This document shows positions 15,248 to 22,568 of a stretch of DNA of 64,000 bases, piece by piece. Positions within the stretch are counted from its first letter, which is position 1. Each line of letters opens with the position of its first letter. The stretch is taken from NCBI RefSeq assembly GCF_040892615.1, contig NZ_JBFRYC010000008.1, positions 62,001-126,000 of the forward strand, in the 5' to 3' direction. The stretch is from Thioclava arctica (GTDB lineage: Bacteria > Pseudomonadota > Alphaproteobacteria > Rhodobacterales > Rhodobacteraceae). Position numbers and translations under genes: made by a program. The notes under the pieces are model-generated. The model made no database searches. It saw only the letters and a program-made list of their open reading frames with translations, and was not told where the DNA came from.

Positions 15248-16563
15248 GCGGCGGTGCGGCGCGGGCGGCGGCGTTTGGCCTGACCGGGTGCGCCGGCAGG
15301 AGCGCCGTGATTGGCCTTGGGTGCGCCGAATTTCTGGCCGCCCCCATTGCCCCCATTGCCACGACGTCCGCCGCTGGATTTGCCCGCCGATTTGCCGCGC
15401 TGGTTGCGCACCGAGGGGCGATTGACGGCGTTGGGACGCTCGCCAGAGGCGGTCGGGATCTCGATCTTCATCAGCTTTTCGATCTGAACCAGCAGGTCCA
15501 CATCTTCGGGCGTGCAGAAGGACATTGCCTCACCTTCACGACCCGCACGCGCGGTGCGCCCGATGCGGTGTACATAGGCGTCGGGCACTTCGGGCAGATC
15601 GAAGTTGATCACGTAAGACACGCCGGGAATGTCGATCCCGCGCGCGGCGACATCGGTGGCCACCAGCACGTTGATCGTGCCGTCGCGGAATGCCTTGATA
15701 GCGCGATCGCGCTGGCCTTGCGATTTGTTGCCATGGATCGAGGCCGCGTTATAGCCATCGGCCACAAGCCCCTTCATCAGCTTTTCCGCGCCATGTTTGG
15801 TGCGCGAAAACACCAGCGTCAACGCTTTGAGATCAGCCGACAGAATATCGCGCAGCTTGTCGCCTTTCGCGGACTTGCCATCGAGGTAATGCACCGATTG
15901 GGTGACTTTATCGGCGGCTTTGCCGGGCGGGGTGACCTGCACGCGCTCGGGGTTGGTGAGATAGGCGCGCGAGAGTTCATCCATCTGCTTGGGCATCGTG
16001 GCCGAGAACAGCATGGTCTGGCGCGGCGTGCCCAGTTTCGGCGCGATCCGGCGCAGCGCATGGATAAAGCCCATGTCGAGCATCTGGTCGGCCTCATCAA
16101 GCACCAGATAGCGCACGGTCGACAGGTCCACCGCGCGGCGGTCCATCAAGTCGATCAGACGGCCCGGTGTTGCCACCAGAATGTCATTGCCACGATGCAT
16201 CAGGCCGATTTGGCGGTTGATCGACTGGCCGCCGACGACGGTTGCGACCTTGACCTTGGAGCCATCAGTCAGCTTTTTGAGGTGATCTGCGATCTGGTTG
16301 ACCAGCTCGCGGGTGGGGGCAAGGATCAGCGCCTTGACGGTTTTCGGAGCGGGCTTGCCGGGTTCGGCCAGCAATTGATCGATCAGCGGCAGGCCAAAGG
16401 CCAGCGTCTTGCCGGTGCCGGTCTGGGCCAGACCCATCACGTCACGCCCTGACAGAGCGAGCGGGATCGCGCGCTGCTGGATCGGGGTGGGATGGGTGAG
16501 GCCCGCGCGGGTGAGGGCTTCGATCAGGGTCGGCGCAAGGCCAAGAGTTGCAAAGTCGGACAA
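15244..16563 (-). CDS. rhlE: DEAD-box ATP-dependent RNA helicase (RhlE type)
   Basis: A 439-residue RNA helicase with all family motifs: Q-motif region (FATLGL...HPTPIQQRAIP), motif I AQTGTGKT, Ia PTRELVNQI, II VLDEADQML (DEAD), III SATMP, IV LVFSRTKHGAEKL, V ATDVAARGIDIP and VI HRIGRTARAGREG. A basic, glycine-rich C-terminal tail ends RRRPRRTAA, as in RhlE proteins of RNA degradation and ribosome assembly. I choose a TTG start at 16563 (MSDFATLGL), because AAAGGA stands six bases upstream and homologues begin there. A GTG 16 codons earlier has no ribosome site. The upstream spacer holds an unusual tandem repeat. Confidence 0.92.
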   Translation of the reverse strand: MSDFATLGLAPTLIEALTRAGLTHPTPIQQRAIPLALSGRDVMGLAQTGTGKTLAFGLPLIDQLLAEPGKPAPKTVKALILAPTRELVNQIADHLKKLTDGSKVKVATVVGGQSINRQIGLMHRGNDILVATPGRLIDLMDRRAVDLSTVRYLVLDEADQMLDMGFIHALRRIAPKLGTPRQTMLFSATMPKQMDELSRAYLTNPERVQVTPPGKAADKVTQSVHYLDGKSAKGDKLRDILSADLKALTLVFSRTKHGAEKLMKGLVADGYNAASIHGNKSQGQRDRAIKAFRDGTINVLVATDVAARGIDIPGVSYVINFDLPEVPDAYVHRIGRTARAGREGEAMSFCTPEDVDLLVQIEKLMKIEIPTASGERPNAVNRPSVRNQRGKSAGKSSGGRRGNGGNGGGQKFGAPKANHGAPAGAPGQAKRRRPRRTAA

Positions 16564-16808
16564 AATAATTCCTTTAGCGCGTGCCGGAATGGCGCGCGCG
16601 ATGTGCTGCACGTCCCGATCTAGCGGGAGGCGGGCAACAGGGTTGGTGGCGCGCGGCGCGTTTCGCCGTTTGCCTTGAGAACCCTGCGTGATGGGGAACG
16701 GAAGTTTGGCGGTTGCTGATGCGCCTCAAGGGAGGGGCGCAGGCTTACTCACGCGGCAGCGCAGCAACCATTGAGGGTCAAATGGGGGAGTTTGAACGCA
16801 AAGTCAAG

Positions 16809-16930
16809 CCCCTGCGCGGTCTCGCGCAAAGTTCGGGTCCCGCGCGGTATCGCGCAAAGTTCGGTCCCGCGCGGTATCGCGCAAAACGGATGCCGCGCGG
16901 TATCGCGTGAAAACGGATACCGCGCAGGGG
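16809..16930. repeat. Tandem repeat, about 27-bp period, 4.5 copies, with inverted ends
   Basis: The core GCGCGGT starts at 16814, 16842, 16869 and 16895, and a fifth partial copy (GCGCAGG) at 16922; the period is 26-28 bp. The unit is roughly GCGCGGTATCGCGCAAA plus about 10 variable bases. The outermost bases CCCCTGCGCGGT (16809-16820) and ACCGCGCAGGGG (16919-16930) are perfect inverted copies, and each GCGCGGTATC can pair with GATACCGCGC on the other strand. It lies between the tpiA stop and the helicase start and could fold into alternative hairpins. Confidence 0.85.
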
Positions 16931-16935
16931 CCGGA

Positions 16936-17679
16936 TCAGGCGGCGTCCAGCGCAGCGATGATCGCGCCGAAATCAGCGGCTTTCAGGGATGCGCCGCCGA
17001 CAAGTGCGCCATCGACATTGGAGACGGCGAAAATCTCGGTCGCATTCGAGGGTTTGACCGAACCGCCATAAAGCAGCCGTATCCCGTCGCCCTCGGCGCC
17101 AAAGCGTTTGACCAAAGCGTTACGCATGAAATCATGAACCTCGGCGATCTGTTCCAGCGTCGGCGTGCGCCCGGTGCCGATGGCCCAGACCGGTTCGTAG
17201 GCCACGACGCAATTGGTGGCGGTGGCATGATCGGGCAGCGAGCCCTTGAGCTGGTTGCCAATGATCGTCAGCGTCTCGCCGGCATCGCGCTGCGCCTCGG
17301 TTTCGCCGACGCAGACAACAGCGATCAGACCGCCCTCGATCGCAGCTTCGGTCTTGGCGCGCACCAGCACGTCGCTTTCGTGGTGATCGGCGCGGCGCTC
17401 GGAATGGCCGACAATCGCGTGGCTTCCCCCGGCATCGGCGATCATCGCGGCGGAAATATCCCCAGTATGCGCGCCGGAACCTTTCATGTGGCAATCCTGC
17501 GCACCCACATCGAGGCTTGCCCCCGCAATCTGCGCCAGCGCAGAAATCAGCGTTGCGGGCGGGCAGAGCAGCACATCACAAAGCGGTGCGGGGTGGTTTG
17601 CCACCAGCGTTTCGACCTCGGCCAGATCCGCCTTAAGCCCGTTCATTTTCCAATTGCCAGCGGCCAGTTTGGTGCGCAT
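16936..17679 (-). CDS. tpiA: Triosephosphate isomerase
   Basis: A 247-residue TIM barrel that interconverts dihydroxyacetone phosphate and glyceraldehyde-3-phosphate in glycolysis and gluconeogenesis. The N-terminal KLAAGNWKMNG carries Asn and the catalytic Lys, AIVGHSERR the catalytic His, VVAYEPVWAIGTG the catalytic Glu, and LLYGGSVKPSNA the phosphate-binding loop. It stands alone on the minus strand. A GAGAG ribosome site precedes ATG 17679. Its 3' side runs into the tandem repeat at 16809-16930. Confidence 0.96.
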   Translation of the reverse strand: MRTKLAAGNWKMNGLKADLAEVETLVANHPAPLCDVLLCPPATLISALAQIAGASLDVGAQDCHMKGSGAHTGDISAAMIADAGGSHAIVGHSERRADHHESDVLVRAKTEAAIEGGLIAVVCVGETEAQRDAGETLTIIGNQLKGSLPDHATATNCVVAYEPVWAIGTGRTPTLEQIAEVHDFMRNALVKRFGAEGDGIRLLYGGSVKPSNATEIFAVSNVDGALVGGASLKAADFGAIIAALDAA

Positions 17680-17758
17680 GCGCTCTCTCTCCCTGAATGA
17701 TTACACCGGCAGATTAGGGCAGGGCGCAGGGCAGCGCAAAGGGCAAAAACGCGCAGGC

Positions 17759-18130
17759 TTAGGCCTTGGCGTCTGCTGCGTCCATATCGGCGAATTTGAT
17801 CGATTCACCGCAGCCGCAGGCCTCGACGACATTCGGGTTGCGGAACTTGAAGCCGCTTTCGAGCAAACCCGTTTCATAGTCAATCTCGGTGCCTAGCATG
17901 AACATCTGTGCCATCGGGGCGATCAGTACACGCGCGGGGCCATTTTCGACGACGATATCCATCGGGCCTGCTTCGGCGGCGACCTCCATCGTGTATTCCA
18001 TGCCCGCGCAGCCGCCCTTTTTGACGCCGATGCGAAAGCCATCCGCGTCTTCACGCGCCATCAGCTTGGCGATTTGGGCCACAGCGGCGTCGGTCATGGT
18101 CACAGGGTCTTGTCCGGGGACGTTAAACAT
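17759..18130 (-). CDS. HesB/IscA-family Fe-S cluster assembly protein
   Basis: A 123-residue A-type carrier that delivers iron-sulfur clusters to apoproteins. The three conserved cysteines are present: KKGGCAGMEY near residue 41 and the pair ACGCGES near 105-107. A well-placed AGGAG precedes ATG 18130. It could be ErpA, IscA or SufA; sequence alone does not decide, and no suf or isc operon is adjacent. A DUF59 (SufT-like) gene lies 3 kb away on the same strand. Confidence 0.9.
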   Translation of the reverse strand: MFNVPGQDPVTMTDAAVAQIAKLMAREDADGFRIGVKKGGCAGMEYTMEVAAEAGPMDIVVENGPARVLIAPMAQMFMLGTEIDYETGLLESGFKFRNPNVVEACGCGESIKFADMDAADAKA

Positions 18131-18154
18131 GGGGGCTCTCCTTGTGACTCAAAT

Positions 18155-18898
18155 CTAGTTCGCTGGGGGTAGGATTCCAAGGGGGGCGAGGTGGCTCATC
18201 AGTGCGAGCGTCGCGTAAGAGCCCGCCAAGGCCCAGCCAAACGAGGCCAGCGTGCCAATAATGACATATTCGCTTTTCGGGTTCGCGCCGTTTTTTGACA
18301 CGGCCTCAAAGCGCAGGATCGATTTCGCCGCGATCAAAAAGCCGATAGCGGCAGGCTGTCCGGCCAGCACCAGCAAGAAGATTACGCCGCGTTCAAGCTG
18401 GCCGATCAGGCGGCCGCCTTGGGGTAGCCCCTCGGGTGGGGCGCTATCGTCAAAGCGCGCCATGAGTAACCCCACGGCAAAGCCGCCCGCACGGATCGTC
18501 ACGATCGCCCCTGCGATCAGCGCCAGCAGGCCGGGCAGCCAGCTTTGATCCGCCCAAAACGCGTCGGCAAACAGGCCGGGGAAGGTGGCGGCAATCGCGG
18601 CGGTGGCCAGCAGATGCGCGCCTTGATCGGTAACAAACGCCATCAGCGCGCGGCTTTTGGGGGCAAAGGTTTTGGCGATGTCGATCAGGAAGTGGCTTAG
18701 CCCGACAAGGATCAGAGCGGCCAGCAATGCGCCAGAGAGTTGCAGCAGCAGTAAGGTACTTAAGCCCAGTAAAATCGCCAGATGGGCGGCCAGTGTGGGC
18801 ATGTGACGACGCGCTTTACCTGCGACCATTTCATTGCTTTGAAACGCAAAATCGGCCAGCACATGGGCGCAGATCAGGGCGGTAAAGGTCTCGATCAT
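18155..18898 (-). CDS. DUF3307 polytopic membrane protein with paired His/Asp motifs
   Basis: A 247-residue membrane protein of the uncharacterised DUF3307 family, with about six hydrophobic segments. Polar residues sit inside or beside the helices in a regular pattern: His12-x3-Asp16 with Gln20 (AHVLADFAFQ), His39, His69-x3-Asp73 with Lys76 (SHFLIDIAK), and Asp91-x3-His95 (DQGAHLL). This suggests, by inference only, a metal site in the membrane as in some membrane hydrolases. The ATG lies inside the stop codon of the SatD-like gene (ATGA), so the two are translationally coupled. No function has been assigned to this family, as far as I know. Confidence 0.85.
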   Translation of the reverse strand: MIETFTALICAHVLADFAFQSNEMVAGKARRHMPTLAAHLAILLGLSTLLLLQLSGALLAALILVGLSHFLIDIAKTFAPKSRALMAFVTDQGAHLLATAAIAATFPGLFADAFWADQSWLPGLLALIAGAIVTIRAGGFAVGLLMARFDDSAPPEGLPQGGRLIGQLERGVIFLLVLAGQPAAIGFLIAAKSILRFEAVSKNGANPKSEYVIIGTLASFGWALAGSYATLALMSHLAPLGILPPAN

Positions 18899-19500
18899 GC
18901 GCTGTCCTCGATCAGGGTTACCGCATCAAGGATCGCTTCATAGCCCGCGCCGTGCAAGGCTTGTGACAGCGATTGGCGGGTAATGCCGATTTCGGCGCTC
19001 GCGGCGGTTTGGGTGGGCGGATCGAGGCGCAGCATCGGTACCATCGCGCGCGCCTGTGCCTGTGTCCAACCCTGTGAGATGTGATCGAACAGCCGCAGCG
19101 CCGCCCCCAGCGCGCCGCCCCCGGCATGGGCGATGCGCGGGCCTTCTAGGGCATCCAATAGCTGCCCCGAGGCAGTGAAAACTGGCCCATGCGCGGCGTT
19201 CAGATCGGTGTCGAGGGGGAGGGTGCCTGCGCCTTGGGCAATCGCGATCCGGGTCGAAAGTTCCGGGCCAACCGCGCGCAATCGCGCCCGGATCAGCAGC
19301 GCAAGGCGCGCCTGAAATCGCGGCGTGTCCAGCGCGATTTGCCAGCCATCGCCGCGGTTGCGGGCAAAGCGCGTCGCCCCGATTTGAGGGCCCAGATCGC
19401 TGCAGGCTTGCGCCACAGCCTCAAGTGCTGCGTCCAGCGCGCGGCTTGAGAGGCGTGATGAGGCGACAAGATCGCCGGTGAGAACGCAGATCTGATCCAT
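18895..19500 (-). CDS. SatD-family protein with cyclase-like palm motifs and C-terminal HTH
   Basis: A 201-residue cytosolic protein. The N-terminal part has VLTGDLVASSRL (Asp10) and NRGDGWQIAL (Asp51). Their order and 41-residue spacing resemble the two metal-binding aspartates of class III nucleotide cyclases (FxDIxGFT and LGDxxY). The C-terminal 35 residues (from PPTQTAASAEIGITRQSLSQ) look like a helix-turn-helix. The name SatD comes from a Streptococcus acid-tolerance operon and no activity is established. ATG 19500 has no ribosome site, but a -10 box ends seven bases before it, so the mRNA may be leaderless. Three palindromes overlie the promoter, suggesting self-regulation. It is coupled by ATGA to the DUF3307 gene. 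Confidence 0.8.
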   Translation of the reverse strand: MDQICVLTGDLVASSRLSSRALDAALEAVAQACSDLGPQIGATRFARNRGDGWQIALDTPRFQARLALLIRARLRAVGPELSTRIAIAQGAGTLPLDTDLNAAHGPVFTASGQLLDALEGPRIAHAGGGALGAALRLFDHISQGWTQAQARAMVPMLRLDPPTQTAASAEIGITRQSLSQALHGAGYEAILDAVTLIEDSA

Positions 19501-19501
19501 A

Positions 19502-19581
19502 TGCAGGTTATAATGCCTGCACTTGATTGAATGCAAGCTATTTTGCCTGCGAATAGTAAAATGCAGGCCCTAAAGCCTGCA
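19502..19581 (-). promoter_or_regulatory. Promoter embedded in three 30-bp-phased palindromic operators
   Basis: Three copies of TGCAGG-N8-CCTGCA occur at 19502-19521, 19532-19551 (one mismatch in each arm) and 19562-19581. Their centres are exactly 30 bp apart, about three helical turns, on the same face of DNA. On the minus strand TTGCAT (19536-19531) and TATAAC (19512-19507) form a promoter with an 18-bp spacer. The middle palindrome covers the -35 box and the first covers the -10 box. The predicted +1 falls on the A of the satD-like ATG at 19500. Confidence 0.75.
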
Positions 19582-19614
19582 TTTTGGTCGTCGTGACGGC
19601 ATGTCTGCCCGAGA

Positions 19615-20685
19615 TCAGCCCAACGCGGGATAATCCGTGTAGCCCTCGGCCCCGCCACCATAAAGGTGATCGCCATCCAGCGGGTTCAACTCCGCGCCCG
19701 TCTGAAAGCGCTGCGGCAGGTCGGGATTGGCGATGAATAGCCGCCCGAACGCCACCGCTGCAGCACCATCGGCCAGCGCGGCCTCGGCCATCTCGTGGCT
19801 ATAGCCGTTATTGGCGATATAGGGGGCGGTGATGCGATTGCGCAGCGCCTCGATCGCACCCTCGGGCCAGTCGCGCGCACCGCCCGTTTGCCCCTCGATC
19901 AGATGCACAAAGGCCAGATCTTGCGTGTTGAGGAAATCGACCACGGCGGCGAACAGCTCGGGGGTGTCGCTGGAAATGCCGACGTTATTCGCGTTCGAAT
20001 AGGGCGACAAGCGGATGCCCACACGGCCCGGCCCCCAGACGCTGATGACCGTCTCGACCACTTCGCGCAGGAACCGCGTGCGGTTCTCGATCGAGCCGCC
20101 GTAGCTGTCGGTGCGGGTGTTCGAGGTGTCGCGCAGAAACTGGTCGATGAGATAGCCGTTGGCGGCGTGAATCTCGACGCCGTCAAAGCCTGCTGCCTTG
20201 GCGCATTCGGCCGCGTTGCGATAATCCGCGACCGTCGCCGCGATCTCGTCCAGCGTCAGCGCGTGGGGAACGGTCGTTGCGACAAAGCCAGTGCCGTCAA
20301 AGGTTTTCGACTCGGCCGAGATTGCCGAGGGCGCCACCGGATCGCGCCCATCCAGCAGTTGGGGCACGGAAATGCGCCCGACATGCCAGATCTGCGCGAC
20401 GATCTTGGACCCCGCGCCATGTACCGCATCCGTGACTTTGCGCCAGCCCGCGACCTGCGCGTCATTGTAGATGCCAGGCGTCCAGGCATAGCCCTGACCC
20501 ATCGGCGAAATCTGCGTGCCCTCGGAGATGATCAGCCCGGCGGTGGCGCGCTGGCGGTAATACTCGACCGTCAGATCGACAGGCACCAGATCGGGCGCAC
20601 GGTTGCGCGTCAACGGGGCCATGACGAAACGATTGGCGATCTCGATCTGGCCAAGCGTTGTGGGGGTAAACAGCATATCGGTCAT
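19615..20685 (-). CDS. Old Yellow Enzyme family alkene reductase
   Basis: A 356-residue FMN-dependent ene-reductase of the NemA/OYE type, which uses NADPH to reduce activated C=C bonds or nitro compounds. Characteristic parts are LFTPTTLGQIEIANRFVMAP and MAPLTRNRA near the N-terminus, SEGTQISPMGQGY, QIWHVGRIS, DGVEIHAANGYLIDQF with the substrate-binding His/Asn pair, RTDSYGGSIENR and AVAFGRLFIANPDLP. ATG 20685 follows AAAGG at short distance; the 41-codon upstream extension is rejected. The gene is convergent with nothing and appears to be a single unit. The physiological substrate is unknown. Confidence 0.93.
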   Translation of the reverse strand: MTDMLFTPTTLGQIEIANRFVMAPLTRNRAPDLVPVDLTVEYYRQRATAGLIISEGTQISPMGQGYAWTPGIYNDAQVAGWRKVTDAVHGAGSKIVAQIWHVGRISVPQLLDGRDPVAPSAISAESKTFDGTGFVATTVPHALTLDEIAATVADYRNAAECAKAAGFDGVEIHAANGYLIDQFLRDTSNTRTDSYGGSIENRTRFLREVVETVISVWGPGRVGIRLSPYSNANNVGISSDTPELFAAVVDFLNTQDLAFVHLIEGQTGGARDWPEGAIEALRNRITAPYIANNGYSHEMAEAALADGAAAVAFGRLFIANPDLPQRFQTGAELNPLDGDHLYGGGAEGYTDYPALG

Positions 20686-20782
20686 TGCGCCTTTATCCTT
20701 GATTGGAGAGGGTTTCCTGTTCCTGAAATGGGGCGCGCGGGCAGGGCGACAAGGGCGCGCAAGGGGGGTGTGCAAAAATGCA

Positions 20783-20815
20783 AAGGGCGGCACGGGATCG
20801 CCCCGCACCGCCCTT
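20783..20815 (-). terminator. Intrinsic terminator downstream of the SUF DUF59 gene
   Basis: AAGGGCGG (20783-20790) pairs with CCGCCCTT (20808-20815); a T-rich stretch follows on the minus strand. It lies 22 bases past the stop of the DUF59 gene. Confidence 0.7.
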
Positions 20816-20837
20816 CAATAAAGCGCATCACGAATGG

Positions 20838-21203
20838 TTACATAAAGCCCAGTTCGAGGCGCGCCTCGTCTGACATCATGTCCATGCCCCATTGCGGATC
20901 AAAGGTCATCTCGACATCGACATCGCGCAAGCCCCCGACCGAGGCCACCGCATCCTGCACCCAGCCCGGCATCTCACCGGCCACCGGACAGCCCGGCGCG
21001 GTCAGCGTCATGATCAGCTTGGCGTCGTTTTCGGGGCTGATTTCAATCGTGTAGATCAGGCCGAGGTCATAGATATTGACCGGAATTTCCGGGTCATAGA
21101 CGGTGCGACAGGCATCCACCACCTGCTCATAAAGCGGATGATCGGTGCTGGAGGGCTTGATCAGCGGCGTGCCCTCAAGCGGGTTTTCGGGAGTGGCGGT
21201 CAT
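20838..21203 (-). CDS. SUF system DUF59 (SufT-like) Fe-S assembly protein
   Basis: A 121-residue MIP18/DUF59-family protein. The family hallmark is CRTVYDPEIPVNIYDLGLIY followed by LTAPGCPVAGEMPGWV, with a conserved Cys in APGC. SufT-type proteins assist maturation of Fe-S proteins when demand is high. The PaaD-like phenylacetate protein has the same fold, but the first 20 residues (MTATPENPLEGTPLIKPSST) and the ending FDPQWGMDMMSDEARLELGF are as I recall for SUF-linked members. It is a single gene with its own terminator. A short secretory-peptide-like frame overlaps its 5' end. Confidence 0.88.
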   Translation of the reverse strand: MTATPENPLEGTPLIKPSSTDHPLYEQVVDACRTVYDPEIPVNIYDLGLIYTIEISPENDAKLIMTLTAPGCPVAGEMPGWVQDAVASVGGLRDVDVEMTFDPQWGMDMMSDEARLELGFM

Positions 21204-21375
21204 GGGGTCTCTCTCGCGGTTCGCGGATATCTCGACTGTTTATATAGGGATTGCATGGCCCGGGTAAAGGGAGCGCGTCATGACGCAAGCGTGAGCCTAG
21301 GTCTTGCGCCAGCGCGGGTGTGGCAAGCGACGGTGCCCCAAGCGCAAGGCTTGCGGCGGTCAGACTGGCGCGCAT
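21175..21375 (-). CDS. Doubtful small ORF with a signal-peptide-like N-terminus
   Basis: A 66-codon frame begins at ATG 21375 with MRASLTAASLALGA and continues to an AxA-type cleavage site (TPALAQ), a convincing Sec signal peptide; GAGAGA lies upstream. After about 24 residues the sequence becomes arginine-rich and unordered and runs into the start of the DUF59 gene in another frame. It is either a tiny secreted peptide or, more likely, the leftover 5' end of a lost periplasmic gene. Confidence 0.25.
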   Translation of the reverse strand: MRASLTAASLALGAPSLATPALAQDLGSRLRHDALPLPGPCNPYINSRDIREPRERPHDRHSRKPA

Positions 21376-21512
21376 GGTCGTATTCTCTCGCAAAACGCTC
21401 CCTGAAACCGCTTTGGCAGGGCAGGGCGCGTGCGTCACCTTGCTAGGCCCTGTTTTTTGCGCCCCGTTCGCGCCCACTTGACCAACGGGGCGCTTCACGC
21501 CAAACCGCTTGC

Positions 21513-22568
21513 ATGTTGCCCGAAGAGAAACTTGTCCAGATCCTTGCACGCTTCGAATATCTCGAGGCGCAGCTTTCCAGTGGCGCTGATCCCGCGAAAA
21601 TCGCCCAGATCAGCCGCGAATATTCCGAGCTGAAACCCGTCGTCGCCCAGATCGAGGCGTGGCAACACGCGCGCGCCGATCTGGCCGAGGCTGAGGGCTG
21701 GCTGGATGATCCCGAAATGAAGGGTCTCGCCGAGGAAGAACTGCCCCAACTCAAGGCGCGCATCCCCGAGATGGAGCAGGCTTTGCGTCTGGCGCTATTG
21801 CCCAAAGATGCCGCCGACGCGCGCCCGGCTATTTTGGAAATTCGCCCCGGAACAGGGGGCGAAGAGGCGGCGTTGTTCGCCGGTGATCTGCTGCGGATGT
21901 ATCAGAAATACGCCGAGAAACATGGCTGGCGCTTTGAGCTGATGGAACTGACCCAGACCGAACTCGGCGGCGTCAAAGAGGCGGTCGCGCGCATCGAGGG
22001 CGCGGGCGTGTTCGCGCGGCTCAAGTTCGAATCCGGCGTGCACCGGGTGCAGCGGGTGCCCGAAACCGAGGCAGGCGGGCGTATCCATACCTCGGCGGCC
22101 ACTGTGGCCGTGTTGCCCGAGGCCGAAGAGGTCGATATCGACATCCCCGCCAGCGATATTCGCATCGACACGATGCGCGCTTCGGGCGCAGGTGGGCAGC
22201 ACGTCAACACGACGGATTCGGCGGTGCGCATCACCCATATCCCGACCGGCATCGTGGTCACGTCTTCCGAGAAATCCCAGCACCAGAACCGCGCCAATGC
22301 GATGGCCGTTCTGCGCGCGCGTCTGTTTGAGGTCGAACGTGAGCGCGCTGCCTCTGAGCGCGCAGAAAGCCGCAAATCGCAGGTCGGCTCGGGGGATCGC
22401 TCGGAACGCATCCGCACCTATAATTTCCCCCAAGGACGGCTGAGCGATCACCGCATCAACCTCACGCTCTACGCGCTGGCGCAAGTGATGGAGGGCGAGC
22501 TGGACGAGGTGATCTCGGCGCTGATCGCCGATGATCAGGCAGCCAAACTGGCGGAGATGGAGGGGTGA
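21513..22568 (+). CDS. prfA: Peptide chain release factor 1
   Basis: A 351-residue class I release factor reading UAA and UAG. It has the GGQ motif (RASGAGGQHVN) whose Gln is methylated by PrmC, and the stop-codon recognition tripeptide in VQRVPETEAGGR (P-x-T type, as in RF1 rather than the SPF of RF2). RPGTGGEEAALFAGDLLRMY and DRSERIRTYNFPQGRLSDHR are also family signatures. The start at ATG 21513 has only a weak ribosome site, but homologues begin here. Its stop overlaps the GTG start of prmC, so factor and modifying enzyme are made together. Confidence 0.96.
   Translation: MLPEEKLVQILARFEYLEAQLSSGADPAKIAQISREYSELKPVVAQIEAWQHARADLAEAEGWLDDPEMKGLAEEELPQLKARIPEMEQALRLALLPKDAADARPAILEIRPGTGGEEAALFAGDLLRMYQKYAEKHGWRFELMELTQTELGGVKEAVARIEGAGVFARLKFESGVHRVQRVPETEAGGRIHTSAATVAVLPEAEEVDIDIPASDIRIDTMRASGAGGQHVNTTDSAVRITHIPTGIVVTSSEKSQHQNRANAMAVLRARLFEVERERAASERAESRKSQVGSGDRSERIRTYNFPQGRLSDHRINLTLYALAQVMEGELDEVISALIADDQAAKLAEMEG

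Noticed and set aside
15307..16452. 381-codon plus-strand frame opposite the DEAD-box helicase
   Set aside because: Antisense shadow of a gene with all helicase motifs.
16809..16930. Possible CRISPR array
   Set aside because: The repeats are directly adjacent with 26-28 bp period and no unique spacers, and no cas gene is nearby.
19795..21054. 419-codon plus-strand frame opposite the Old Yellow Enzyme gene
   Set aside because: Shadow frame; the minus-strand protein has complete catalytic motifs.
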